Part shown: piece by piece, positions 29,005 through 37,380 of the stretch | Layout of the letters: the number at the start of each line of letters is the position of its first letter | How positions within the stretch are numbered: position 1 is the first letter of the stretch | Assembly (NCBI RefSeq): GCF_900142445.1 | Contig: NZ_FRAV01000008.1 | Span: forward strand, 1 to 64,000 | DNA from: Chryseobacterium polytrichastri | GTDB taxonomy: Bacteria; Bacteroidota; Bacteroidia; Flavobacteriales; Weeksellaceae | DNA length: 64,000 bases | Reading direction: 5' to 3' | Notes under the pieces: model-generated | What the model was told of the DNA's origin: nothing | Databases searched by the model: none | The model's input: only the letters and a program-made list of their open reading frames with translations | Made by a program: the position numbers and the translations under genes

Positions 29005-29748
29005 TTATATCTTGGACGTTAGCAATATTTGATCTAAATTATTTTCTTTCCCTTCCAACTTCTCAATCAACCTCCCTTTCACAACAGTAAAAGCATAATC
29101 CTTCGCCTCCGCAAAAGAAATCTCATATTTTCTCCCAATATTGCGCATGTCTTCTGGAAACTTCGACAATAAATTATCATAAAAAGAATCTAGAAATTCT
29201 TTAGAAGGCATTTCATAATTGATTTTCAATTGAAAACGTCGGAGGATAGCTGTATCAATGATTTCAGGATGATTTGTGGCGCACAATAGAAGGGCATTTT
29301 CGGGGTAATAATCAATCAACTGAATCAAGGTATTGACCAATCTTCTCATTTCGCCTACATCTTTATCGTCGCTGCCTCTTGCTTTCCCGATCTGATCCAA
29401 TTCATCTAAGAAAAGAACAGATCTTTCACGGCCTGCTTTATCAAAAATCATTTTGATGTTCTGAGAAGTTTCTCCAATTCGGGACGATACAATATTGCTG
29501 AGGTTGAGAATCATTATGTTTTTACCCAACGCATTCGCTATTGCTTTGGCAGTCATAGTTTTTCCGCACCCTGAGCTTCCCTGAAGAAGAATTTTATTGT
29601 TAACAGGAAGTCCATATTCCTGTATTTCTTTGATATAAGTATGCTCTTTAATTAGCTGTTTAAACTGTTCCTTATTGGTTTGCTCCAGGAATACATCATT
29701 AAGGGTTACTTCTTCTTTATCTTGAATAATAAGGTCATACAGATTCAT
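29005..29748 (-). CDS. AAA family ATPase (classical AAA, FtsH/SpoVK-like)
   Basis: The 247-residue single-domain ATPase has Walker A GSSGCGKT at 57-64 and Walker B VLFLDELD at 111-118. Sensor 1 is Asn159 in LLCATN, and two arginine-finger candidates lie in AILRRF (170-171). The segment SSRIGETSQNIKMIFDKAGR is typical of the classical AAA clade. There is no protease, membrane or N-domain, so a partner must supply the effector function. The downstream 110-residue gene is the obvious candidate. Confidence 0.85.
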   Translation of the reverse strand: MNLYDLIIQDKEEVTLNDVFLEQTNKEQFKQLIKEHTYIKEIQEYGLPVNNKILLQGSSGCGKTMTAKAIANALGKNIMILNLSNIVSSRIGETSQNIKMIFDKAGRERSVLFLDELDQIGKARGSDDKDVGEMRRLVNTLIQLIDYYPENALLLCATNHPEIIDTAILRRFQLKINYEMPSKEFLDSFYDNLLSKFPEDMRNIGRKYEISFAEAKDYAFTVVKGRLIEKLEGKENNLDQILLTSKI

Positions 29749-29830
29749 AATAGCGAAAGGTTTTCTTTATAAATTCTTTACAAAGATAGAGTTTTCGAAA
29801 TCTTTATGCTGTAAAAGGAAGGAAAAAGAA

Positions 29831-29853
29831 AAGCTGAACACTACGTTCAGCTT
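29831..29853 (-). terminator. Hairpin upstream of AAA operon
   Basis: A perfect 9-base stem AAGCTGAAC/GTTCAGCTT with a 5-base loop is followed on the minus strand by a T-rich run. It lies downstream of the 27-residue minus-strand gene and is its likely terminator. A second weaker inverted repeat (GCTCTTTTAC/GTAAAAGAGC) lies at about 29913-29941. Confidence 0.6.
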
Positions 29854-30030
29854 GACTAAAAAATATAATTAAAATTTGTTGCGTTGGGAAATATTGTTTC
29901 TTATGTTTTTTCTGCTCTTTTACCCAAGAAGAGTAAAAGAGCGTACGATCTGTGTTTTCAGATCAAAAACATAAACAATATAAATAAGTTGAAGTTTTTC
30001 TATAGGCTATATCTCTCTAGAAAACTCAAA

Positions 30031-30114
30031 TTAGTTTTTCTGCTCTTTTTTTACGGTCATAAAATAAGATGCGAATACTACTAAACATGTTGCTATACCG
30101 ATGTATGTAATCAT
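30031..30114 (-). CDS. Predicted 27-residue membrane peptide
   Basis: On the minus strand an ATG at 30114 opens a 28-codon frame ending in TAA at 30031. The peptide starts MITYIGIATCLVVFASYFMT, a single hydrophobic helix, and ends in a short basic tail (VKKEQKN). The ATG follows an A-rich leader typical of this genome, and a hairpin lies downstream. Many bacterial single-helix peptides of this size modulate membrane complexes, but which one is unknown. It is a short frame, so coding is not certain. Confidence 0.45.
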   Translation of the reverse strand: MITYIGIATCLVVFASYFMTVKKEQKN

Positions 30115-30604
30115 TTTTGTTTAATTTTTAATTTATTGGGGTTTTACTGACTATTTTTCAATTGCAATATTACTACTTTCAAATTACATGCCAAAGCAAA
30201 TAATAGTGATGTTTATCAGTTAGTTATAGTGCTTTATTCTTAATTTGTGTGACTTATTTGTTTACATTAATTTAATATATTATCAAAAATTTATGACTAC
30301 ATTTATTGTCTTATTCATAAATTTTTATCAATCTGTTAACCGTTTTATGTTTTGTATTTAAGACTTGATAATACAAAACAAAAGAAATGGGATGCATACT
30401 ATCGTTTTAAATGTGTGTTTGAAATCGTCGAAATTTTAAGGTAAACGGATTTTTATGTTAACAGAATTTATTATTTATTCCAACTAGTGTGAATTTTATT
30501 CGTTATTGGAATGTCAGTTTTTGTGCCTTAGATGACACTGACAATTAGGCAAAATGAAATAGCTGCCAATTTTTACTACTTTTGTAAGTAAAGTATAAGG
30601 AATT
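30115..30604. other. AT-rich intergenic region
   Basis: 490 bases lie between the predicted 27-residue peptide gene (minus) and the SMR gene (plus). I see no gene. It contains the divergent control regions of the two, including the -7 box at 30577-30584. Confidence 0.5.
30577..30584 (+). promoter_or_regulatory. -7 promoter element of the SMR gene
   Basis: TACTTTTG matches TAnnTTTG and lies 20 bases before the ATG at 30605. No clear TTG is found at the -33 position. Confidence 0.5.
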
Positions 30605-30940
30605 ATGGGGCGTAGTTATATCTATCTTATGTTGGCAATTGTTTTTGAAATTATTGCCACAACTTTTCTGAAAAAATCTGAAGAATTTTCAAAATTGATT
30701 CCTTCCGTCGTAACGGTGATAGGGTATGCAGCGGCATTTTATTTTTTAAGTTTAACCCTGCGTCAGATACCCGTCGGCATCACGTATGCTATTTGGTCTG
30801 GGGTTGGGATTATCTGTATTACGATCATCGGAATTATAGCTTTTAAACAGGTTCCTGATCTGCCTGCTATCATTGGACTTGCATTGATCGTGATTGGAGT
30901 GATTGTGATTAATGTATTCTCAAAAATGGGAACCCATTAA
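30605..30940 (+). CDS. Small multidrug resistance (SMR) family transporter
   Basis: This 111-residue, four-helix inner-membrane protein is of the EmrE/SugE family, which exchanges protons for cationic or guanidinium compounds as a dimer. The essential membrane glutamate is Glu15 (AIVFEIIATTFLK). The conserved YAIWSGVG motif lies in helix 3 and a GLALIVIGVIVIN stretch in helix 4. Drug exporter and guanidinium exporter subtypes cannot be separated by eye with confidence. The gene is monocistronic. Confidence 0.9.
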   Translation: MGRSYIYLMLAIVFEIIATTFLKKSEEFSKLIPSVVTVIGYAAAFYFLSLTLRQIPVGITYAIWSGVGIICITIIGIIAFKQVPDLPAIIGLALIVIGVIVINVFSKMGTH

Positions 30941-31053
30941 ATTTATTTATCAAGATTAGTTTCCTTGAAAATTATATAATTAACCATAGCTAGACTTAGT
31001 CCTATTTATACTATTTTTGATAATTAATAGCTCAATTTTTTTCATAAAGTTTA

Positions 31054-31116
31054 TCATTCCGTAGGAATCTCAACTCCATTTTTTAATTAATGAATGTCTA
31101 GATTCCTACGGAATGA
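31054..31116. repeat. TCATTCC palindromic repeat with 17-bp perfect arms
   Basis: TCATTCCGTAGGAATCT at 31054-31070 pairs exactly with AGATTCCTACGGAATGA at 31100-31116, around a 29-base A/T-rich centre. This is the cleanest member of the family in the window. It lies between convergent genes and could also terminate transcription from both sides. Confidence 0.85.
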
Positions 31117-31183
31117 CAAAGTGGATGTTCAGTATATTGTTGTATATTGAGTTGTTGTATTTTTTTGAAATAGAGTGTCGAGT

Positions 31184-31795
31184 TTAGCTATCTTGTTTCA
31201 CCTGTTCAATCAATTCTAACCTTTTGACAATACTTTCTTTAGTTAAAATAGTACCTGGCGATAAAACGGCATTGGCTCCAATTCGTGAATCATCTCCAAC
31301 AAGTGCTCCAAATTTGGTCGTATTCGTTTGAATGATTTCTGAGTTAAAAAGCACTGAGATTTGTTTATCTTTTCTTTCATTATAATGATTAGCACAGATA
31401 GATCCTGCTTCAAAATTAATCCGATTTCCAATAATGCTGTTTCCAATATAATTAAAGTGGGCAACGGCGGTATCGTTAAATATTATACTTTGCTTGATCT
31501 CGCTTCCCGGACCAATTTTTACATTTTTCCCAATATAAATCGGGCCTCGCAGATAAGCATTAGCACCAATGAAAGAATTTTCACCAATAATTACTTTTCC
31601 TTTAAAAATTACATTCTGCTCAACAATAGCAGTTTTATGAATAGCAACGTCCTCTGAAATAAGATAATCATCAGTAAGAGTATTGAATTTGTTTTCCAAA
31701 ATGGTCTGCAAATGATCGATGATCTCCCAAGGCTGAAAGTTTTCATGAGAATAAAAATCGGCAAAGTTTTTTATTAAGTTATTGATACAGATCAT
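31184..31795 (-). CDS. Left-handed beta-helix (hexapeptide repeat) acyltransferase-like protein
   Basis: The 203-residue protein has hexapeptide repeats from about 50 to 195 (for example VIFKGKVIIGENSFIGANAY, IGKNVKIGPGSEI, VGDDSRIGANAVLSPGTIL). The GlmU C-terminal domain and sugar-nucleotide acetyltransferases have the same fold. His112 in AVAHFNYIGNSIIG is a possible catalytic residue. The N-terminal 50 residues are helical. Sugar or nucleotide acetylation is likely, and the substrate is unknown. Confidence 0.75.
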   Translation of the reverse strand: MICINNLIKNFADFYSHENFQPWEIIDHLQTILENKFNTLTDDYLISEDVAIHKTAIVEQNVIFKGKVIIGENSFIGANAYLRGPIYIGKNVKIGPGSEIKQSIIFNDTAVAHFNYIGNSIIGNRINFEAGSICANHYNERKDKQISVLFNSEIIQTNTTKFGALVGDDSRIGANAVLSPGTILTKESIVKRLELIEQVKQDS

Positions 31796-32005
31796 TTATT
31801 ATGGAATTATAAAAGCAAATCTACATAATAATCTGTTGAAAAGGGAACCGTTAAAAGGATAAAAGATTTTTTGCAAAATACTAGAAGTAGCCTTTGCTAA
31901 AAAATAACAAAGGTTTATTTCTAAATTTTTAAAAAACTTAATGGAAGTAAATATTGTGAAATTTATTTTCTCAAAAATCCTTTAATAGTTTTTAAAATCT
32001 TAAAA

Positions 32006-32986
32006 CTATTTTTTTCTAAGTTTTCCAAAAGGATTATAAGAAACTCCGACATTGAAATAAAAGGAAGGTTTGGGTTTAGCTTCAAAAATGTAATCTTTAA
32101 AAGATTCTTCTTTATCAAATATTCTGGCATTTGGGGTTATTCTTAGACCCGTTTTTAAGGTTCCTATAAAATTTGAACCTAAATTATGTTCATAAATAAT
32201 CCCTGAATTAATATTCAATTGCCTGAATTCATACGTTTTTTCAGCCTGATAAAGATAAAAAGAGGTATTGCTCATTTCTGAACCTAAGGAAATACGTCCG
32301 TTCGAAAAAACGTTTTTCCTTATTAAAAGTTTTTGAGGTAAAATAACATCAGCAACCCAACCGTTATCAAATTTATGTTCATAAGTAAAGATAGGTAATA
32401 TCGGAACTTGTATACTTGGGTCAACCATTAAGGCTAAGCCTAACGTCATTTTGGTTTTGGCATTGGCTTTTAAAATAATGTTTCCGGTCAACATACCTCG
32501 GACTCTTTCAAAATGCTGATTACTTCCGTCTACCGAAGCAGTGGCGGAGTAGATGGCGGTTTTATTGAATAATTTTGAAAAATAAGTAAAATTCAAAGCT
32601 TCTGAATGGTAATGGAAATCTGCTTTATTACTGCTTTCATTAGAGAATAAAGAAGTCGCATTTTCGGTTTCAATCGAAGTATAGCGATAATTCAAAGCCG
32701 TGCTTAGCATCCATTTTCTATTTTTAATAAAATAGATATTGGCATTGGCATTCACCTGACTGAAACTTTTCACCTTATTATCAGGTAAATCTGCTCCCTG
32801 AAATGTAGAAGAGTAGTTGTAAGGAGTTACCTGGGTGTATTCAATATTCAGATCTCGGGCTTGCGGGAATTTATCAGTAACAAAAGCGATTAGCTTGTTG
32901 GGAATACTATCTCTTTTTTGTGCAAAGACAATATTTTTAAAAGGAAAAAAGGCTAGTGGAACCAATGCTTTTCTAAAGGTATTCAT
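32006..32986 (-). CDS. DUF6268-like outer-membrane beta-barrel protein
   Basis: The 326-residue exported protein (signal to about residue 23) has many alternating-hydrophobic strands and a closing FYFNVGVSYNPFG strand. The segments NANANIYFIKNRKWMLSTAL and NGRISLGSEMSNTSFYLYQ fit flavobacterial DUF6268 barrels. It has no plug or known transport motif. It begins 2 bases after the stop of the upstream gene, so the two probably form an operon. Confidence 0.65.
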   Translation of the reverse strand: MNTFRKALVPLAFFPFKNIVFAQKRDSIPNKLIAFVTDKFPQARDLNIEYTQVTPYNYSSTFQGADLPDNKVKSFSQVNANANIYFIKNRKWMLSTALNYRYTSIETENATSLFSNESSNKADFHYHSEALNFTYFSKLFNKTAIYSATASVDGSNQHFERVRGMLTGNIILKANAKTKMTLGLALMVDPSIQVPILPIFTYEHKFDNGWVADVILPQKLLIRKNVFSNGRISLGSEMSNTSFYLYQAEKTYEFRQLNINSGIIYEHNLGSNFIGTLKTGLRITPNARIFDKEESFKDYIFEAKPKPSFYFNVGVSYNPFGKLRKK

Positions 32987-32988
32987 TG

Positions 32989-33417
32989 TTATTTTATTTT
33001 TTTTATGGTGGATTGAAAGAAGTTGAATAAGAATATTTTATCATAAAATATTTCAATACTGTTTTCAATAATGAAATCGGTGTAGAGATGAGTGTTGGTG
33101 TTTATTTCTTCCTCCACAAAAACAAACCATAATTCCTGTAAATGATGTTGTCTTTTAAAGGATTCATAGGCGTTAAGGTCAAATAATGAAGAATGCTTCA
33201 GGTCATAAAATAAAATTCCTTTTTTAATGCCATTTTCCTCTATAATGTTAATAGGGTGGTAGGTATAATTAACCATCTTTATTTTTGAATTATAGCATTC
33301 TATAAAATGATGGAGATCAATAAGCTGAATTACTTTTTCTTCTTTTTGAGAATCTGTCATAAAAAAACATTCTAATGTAATCTGTTCTGTGAGTTCTTGA
33401 AAAACGGTCAATTCCAT
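32989..33417 (-). CDS. Hypothetical cytosolic protein
   Basis: This 142-residue protein of unknown family is rich in aromatic and acidic residues (HHLQELWFVFVEEEINTNTH), with no signal or membrane helix. It is placed directly upstream of the barrel gene in the same operon and divergent from the LytS-type kinase. Nothing in its sequence reveals a function. Confidence 0.65.
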   Translation of the reverse strand: MELTVFQELTEQITLECFFMTDSQKEEKVIQLIDLHHFIECYNSKIKMVNYTYHPINIIEENGIKKGILFYDLKHSSLFDLNAYESFKRQHHLQELWFVFVEEEINTNTHLYTDFIIENSIEIFYDKIFLFNFFQSTIKKIK

Positions 33418-33580
33418 AAGTATATAAATTTTACAAGAGCAAAGGAATAGAGAATAGCATCTTGAATTTCAGTTTTTATACCAAAGCCGCTACATTTTAT
33501 ACGAAATCGGGAGCTCTGAAATTTTGTATAATAAAATGGCAGGTTGGTATAATATTATGCAGATTGTTTTCGTTATTACT

Positions 33581-33588
33581 TATTTTTG
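33581..33588 (+). promoter_or_regulatory. -7 promoter element of the kinase/regulator operon
   Basis: TATTTTTG fits TAnnTTTG and lies 25 bases before the ATG at 33614. It falls inside a longer open frame that begins at 33524, which argues that the ATG at 33614 is the true start. Confidence 0.5.
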
Positions 33589-33613
33589 TTTTGTTGAAAA
33601 TGATCAAATTAAT

Positions 33614-34681
33614 ATGAAATACAAACCCAGTACGCTTAACGATAGCCCCGTTATAGACTTTATTGTAAAAGATAGCTATAGATTTTGGCGCCATTTTGTA
33701 TTTATGTTGCTTTTTTTTGCTCTTTTATATTTTGCGAGTTTTTGGCGCTTATATGCGGGAGCGGGCCAGTATTATGCTTTAAGTATCGTTTATATTTCAA
33801 TATTAACGATGGCGTATGTTAATATATATGTTTTAGTTCCGATGTCTTTCTTTAAAGCTCGGTATGTATTATATTTTATATTATTAGTACTATTGGGTAT
33901 TGTTGGAATGAATTTTATTTCTGCTATTATGAGTAATTTTTCAGAATATAAAATAGAAAAACATGACCCAAAAAGAGGTGGTTTTTATGAAGGGGTCATG
34001 ATGTGTATTCCTATTATTTTAGTCTCAACTACGGTGAAATTACTCCAGAAATGGACAAGAGATAACAAGAGAATTACTGAGTTAAGTAATCTCACTTTAA
34101 ATATGGAATTGAATGAACTGCGAAATCAGATCAATCCTCATTTCCTTTTTAATATGCTTAATAATGTAAAAGCGTTGATTAGAACTGATCCGGAAAAAGC
34201 AACAACGGTGATCATCAAGCTTTCAGAATTTTTAAGGTATCAGTTGTACGAAAATGGAGAAGAAAAGACATTGTTAACTTCTGAAATTGATTTTCTATCC
34301 AACTTTCTTAATCTGGAAAAAATAAGAAGAGAAAACTTTTCTGTAGAGATCAATAGCGAAAATGATAAAAGAGTTTTGAACAGCACTTTTATTCCACCCA
34401 ATTTATTCACCACTTTTGTAGAAAATGCAGTAAAGCATAGTGTTGAAATTGATGATCAGGAATCTTATGTAAAGATCAACATCAAAGTAGAAAACAAAAA
34501 GCTAACTTTTATCTGTATGAACTCTCAAAACCCCAATTATTCTATTTCTGATAAGAAGTATGGAGGATTAGGATTAGCGAATATCAAAAGACGTCTCGAG
34601 CTTTTGTATCAGAATCAATACCATTTAGAGATCATTTCTACCGATAAAGAATATACTGTAAATCTAATAATTCCTGTATGA
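33614..34681 (+). CDS. Sensor histidine kinase, LytS/YehU type
   Basis: The 355-residue inner-membrane kinase has four N-terminal transmembrane segments (about 28-44, 54-78, 84-105 and 126-142). A His_kinase domain follows, with phospho-acceptor His176 in NQINPHFLFNMLNN. The ATP-binding N box ENAVKH (Asn271) and the G box GGLGLANIKRRL come next. I use MKYKPSTLND at 33614 as the start because the promoter box lies upstream of it; the frame extends back to 33524. Its stop overlaps the response-regulator start (ATGA), so the pair is translationally coupled. Confidence 0.88.
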   Translation: MKYKPSTLNDSPVIDFIVKDSYRFWRHFVFMLLFFALLYFASFWRLYAGAGQYYALSIVYISILTMAYVNIYVLVPMSFFKARYVLYFILLVLLGIVGMNFISAIMSNFSEYKIEKHDPKRGGFYEGVMMCIPIILVSTTVKLLQKWTRDNKRITELSNLTLNMELNELRNQINPHFLFNMLNNVKALIRTDPEKATTVIIKLSEFLRYQLYENGEEKTLLTSEIDFLSNFLNLEKIRRENFSVEINSENDKRVLNSTFIPPNLFTTFVENAVKHSVEIDDQESYVKINIKVENKKLTFICMNSQNPNYSISDKKYGGLGLANIKRRLELLYQNQYHLEIISTDKEYTVNLIIPV

Positions 34682-35409
34682 ATTGTATTATAATTGATGA
34701 TGAACCGTTGGCAAGAGCAGAAATGCAGTCGCTGATTAATGAAGTATCTCAGATTGAAGTATTGGGTAAATTTTCAAATGCACCTGCTGCCATAGAGTTT
34801 TTAAAAACAAATGAAGTAGACCTTATTTTTCTTGATATAGAAATGCCTTTGGTGACGGGATTGGAGTTTGCAGAAATGCTTCCTAAAGAGACGCTGGTTA
34901 TTTTTACCACAGCATATTCTCAATATGCCTTAAAGAGTTACGAACTGGAAGCAGTAGATTATTTGCTTAAACCTATAGATAAACAAAGGTTGGGAAAAGC
35001 TATTGAAAAAGCCATTTTATATAAAGAACTTTTATCAAGAGATACGGTGAAAAATACGGTGGAATCTAACACAGCAGATTTTCTGTTCATTAAAGCAGAT
35101 AGAAGGTATTATAAAATCAATTTCTCGGAGATTAAATATATTGAAGGACTGAAGGATTATGTGGTTATTCATACCCAGACTCAAAAATTGATTACGGCTA
35201 TGAACTTAAAGACAATCCATCAGAAAATTTCTGAGGATATTTTTTTGAGAGTAAGCAAATCTTACGTGGTGAATATCAACTGCATTGATTCTTTTGATAA
35301 CCATAATATATATATTGAAGATTCAGAGATCCCTTTGGGAGAAGTGTATAAATCAGCTTTTTTTACAAGATATTCTGGTGGATCTTTAAATTTAGATGGT
35401 AATTCATAA
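34678..35409 (+). CDS. LytR/AlgR-type response regulator
   Basis: The 243-residue partner of the preceding kinase has a receiver domain at about 1-120 with phospho-acceptor Asp53 in LIFLDIEMPLVTG and acidic Asp7/Asp8 in IIDDEPLA. A LytTR DNA-binding domain lies at about 140-240 (FLFIKADRRYYKINFSEI, then VSKSYVVNINCIDS). The 4-base overlap with the kinase gene is typical of this family. The target genes are not evident. Confidence 0.9.
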   Translation: MNCIIIDDEPLARAEMQSLINEVSQIEVLGKFSNAPAAIEFLKTNEVDLIFLDIEMPLVTGLEFAEMLPKETLVIFTTAYSQYALKSYELEAVDYLLKPIDKQRLGKAIEKAILYKELLSRDTVKNTVESNTADFLFIKADRRYYKINFSEIKYIEGLKDYVVIHTQTQKLITAMNLKTIHQKISEDIFLRVSKSYVVNINCIDSFDNHNIYIEDSEIPLGEVYKSAFFTRYSGGSLNLDGNS

Positions 35410-35417
35410 TCGACTTA

Positions 35418-35449
35418 GGAAGCTGTAGTTAATGAATGCTACAGCTTCC
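35418..35449 (+). terminator. Hairpin after the two-component operon
   Basis: A perfect 11-base stem GGAAGCTGTAG/CTACAGCTTCC with a 10-base loop is followed within 10 bases by a T run. Confidence 0.7.
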
Positions 35450-35539
35450 AGTCTTGAATTTTTGGTCCGTTTGCTTCAAGGCAAAAGGACAAACGAATCT
35501 CCGAATCCTGAACCTTAAAATTTATAGAAGATAGATTAT

Positions 35540-35938
35540 TTAATCCTCAAATATCTGTCCTGCAAAAGGATTGTCAACTAACCATAACCAAATTCCTTCT
35601 TCATTTTTTTTCATCATACAGGTGGTTGCTCCATTCATTTCGATAAGAGTTCCATCTGGAGCGTTGGCTTTTAGAACCCATTTATCTGCCCATACAGCAA
35701 GATTTCCTACAACAGTAGCTTTATGTTTTATTCCTTGGATATTGGGTTTCCAACCACAGAGATGCTCTAATGGTTTTTTGATGTTTTCTAATCCTTTTAT
35801 TTCCTCTCCATCTCTTTCAATGTATATTGCATCTTTATCAAAGCAGCTTAATGCTCCTTCTAAGTCACCTATTAAGATACAGTGTCTAAAGTATTTTACA
35901 GCATCAAGAGGCTGGGTTCTGTCAAAATTTTCCGGCAT
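35540..35938 (-). CDS. NTF2-like (SnoaL-type) protein
   Basis: The 132-residue protein has the cone-shaped NTF2/SnoaL fold pattern: AVKYFRHCILIGDLEGALSC, FDKDAIYIERDGEEIKG and a C-terminal WLWLVDNPFAGQ. Members range from ketosteroid isomerases to non-enzymatic ligand binders. It lies 20 bases downstream of the methyltransferase gene on the same strand, so it is probably co-transcribed. Confidence 0.75.
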   Translation of the reverse strand: MPENFDRTQPLDAVKYFRHCILIGDLEGALSCFDKDAIYIERDGEEIKGLENIKKPLEHLCGWKPNIQGIKHKATVVGNLAVWADKWVLKANAPDGTLIEMNGATTCMMKKNEEGIWLWLVDNPFAGQIFED

Positions 35939-35958
35939 TGTTTTATGACTTTTAAAAG

Positions 35959-36585
35959 TTACTTTTTCTGTCCTACAAATCTTATTACAGAACCTGTTCC
36001 ATTATGAAACAATCCTTCGTTAAGTTCAATTTCTGTTTCTATTAATTCGATGATATCGTAATTTGGAAAGTCAGAGGTAATTTCATCGATAGAAAACAGT
36101 GAACCAATATCTTTAGGGCCACCTACTTTTTCGTTTTTTAAAACCAATTCAAGATGTTTTTTACTGAAAGCTTCAAAAATAATATAGCCGCCTTTACGAA
36201 GATATTTGTCTAGCATTTTATGAATAGATGACTTAATCTCAGCCGGAAAATGGGCGTAAATAAGCGCAATCGCATCAAACTGTTCTTCCTGAAAATTCAA
36301 TGTTTGCAATTCACCTACTTGATAATCAATTGTTACGTTGTTGCTTTCCGCAAGCTGTAATGCTTTGTTTTTACCTTCAGAACTGATGTCAAAAGCAGAA
36401 ACCTGCCATCCAAGTTGAGCGGCGAAAACAGCATTTCTTCCTTCTCCTTCAGCCGGAAAAAGAATAGAGCCTGGTTCTAATTTTTGTAATTGATCTTTTA
36501 AATAGTTGTTGGGCTGGGTACCATAGGCAAATTCATCGTTGCTGTATCTTTCGTCCCATCTGTCGAGCCAAGTATTGTCGGTCAT
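35959..36585 (-). CDS. Class I SAM-dependent methyltransferase, TehB-like
   Basis: The 208-residue methyltransferase contains a variant of the SAM-binding motif [21 protein letters not shown] (about 40-59). An acidic residue ends strand 2 (VSAFDIS), and an aromatic loop IYAHFPAE follows. The N-terminal [20 protein letters not shown] is typical of thiopurine/TehB-like enzymes. The substrate is unknown; such enzymes can methylate metalloids or small thiols. Confidence 0.82.
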   Translation of the reverse strand: MTDNTWLDRWDERYSNDEFAYGTQPNNYLKDQLQKLEPGSILFPAEGEGRNAVFAAQLGWQVSAFDISSEGKNKALQLAESNNVTIDYQVGELQTLNFQEEQFDAIALIYAHFPAEIKSSIHKMLDKYLRKGGYIIFEAFSKKHLELVLKNEKVGGPKDIGSLFSIDEITSDFPNYDIIELIETEIELNEGLFHNGTGSVIRFVGQKK

Positions 36586-36645
36586 TATATTGTTTTTAAG
36601 TTTTTATAAAAATAAGGTATTTCTTTATTCTTAAAAACATGATTT

Positions 36646-37380
36646 TTAATAAAGCTTCTGATCTTCTTCGCAGTAAAAACTACTTCTCTTTCCTAGACCT
36701 GTGTTTTTCTTGATGAGCTTTTGACCACAAACAGGACATATTTTTTTACTGTAAACTTGCCAGTGTTTTTTCAGAACAGATTCTCTTTTCCATTCTAGAA
36801 AATCGAAGCTATACTTTCGGGCTTCGGCAATGAGTTCTTTTACTTTTTTCGGGGGCAAACTGCCAATAAGGCTTTCGGGTTGAATACCAACTCTGAATAA
36901 AACTTCATTCTTAATAATATTACCAACGCCTGAGAAAATATCCTGATTCATCAAAGCGTCGCAAACCATTATTTTAGGATTTGAGTCTAGTTTTTGTTCA
37001 GCTTTTTTAGGATTCCATTCCTCACTCATGATATCGGCTTCCCAATCTATTTTTGATAAAAATTCAGAATTAACTAATGTTACGTTACAGGTATAAAAGT
37101 ACATTCCACCTGTTTTGAATTCCAGTCCTAAACGTAAATTTTTATCTGGTTTTGTATGTCCGTCCACACTATAAGAACCAAACATCAATAAATGAATTCT
37201 AATTGCAAACTCATCAAAAACAAGATACGTCTGTTTTCCAAAAGTCTTTATTTCTCTTAAAATTTCACCTTCCAAAATCATTTTTTCGAAGTTGGAATCT
37301 CCGGATGCAGTAATAACTTTTTTACCTGCAAATTTTTGCAGATCTTCTTTCATTAATAAGATGGAGGGACCTTCTGGCAT
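36646..37380 (-). CDS. Fpg/Nei family DNA glycosylase, endonuclease VIII-like
   Basis: This base-excision-repair glycosylase/lyase has 244 residues. Catalytic Pro2 and Glu3 are in MPEGPSI. The H2TH region is DIFSGVGNIIKNEVLFRVGI (about 147-166). The C-terminal zinc finger has Cys215, Cys218 and Cys237, but Asp240 stands where a fourth Cys is usual (CEED). It starts directly after the stop of the upstream gene (TAAATG), so translation is probably coupled. It removes oxidised pyrimidines if it behaves like Nei. Confidence 0.85.
   Translation of the reverse strand: MPEGPSILLMKEDLQKFAGKKVITASGDSNFEKMILEGEILREIKTFGKQTYLVFDEFAIRIHLLMFGSYSVDGHTKPDKNLRLGLEFKTGGMYFYTCNVTLVNSEFLSKIDWEADIMSEEWNPKKAEQKLDSNPKIMVCDALMNQDIFSGVGNIIKNEVLFRVGIQPESLIGSLPPKKVKELIAEARKYSFDFLEWKRESVLKKHWQVYSKKICPVCGQKLIKKNTGLGKRSSFYCEEDQKLY

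Noticed and set aside
29884..30084. 66-codon plus-strand frame rich in Lys/Leu/Phe
   Set aside because: It lies antisense to the better-supported 27-residue minus-strand peptide, spans an inverted repeat and has no promoter or leader signal.
33524..33613. Extra 30-residue N-terminus of the LytS-type kinase
   Set aside because: A TAnnTTTG box lies inside this stretch, and the family-like N-terminus starts at 33614.
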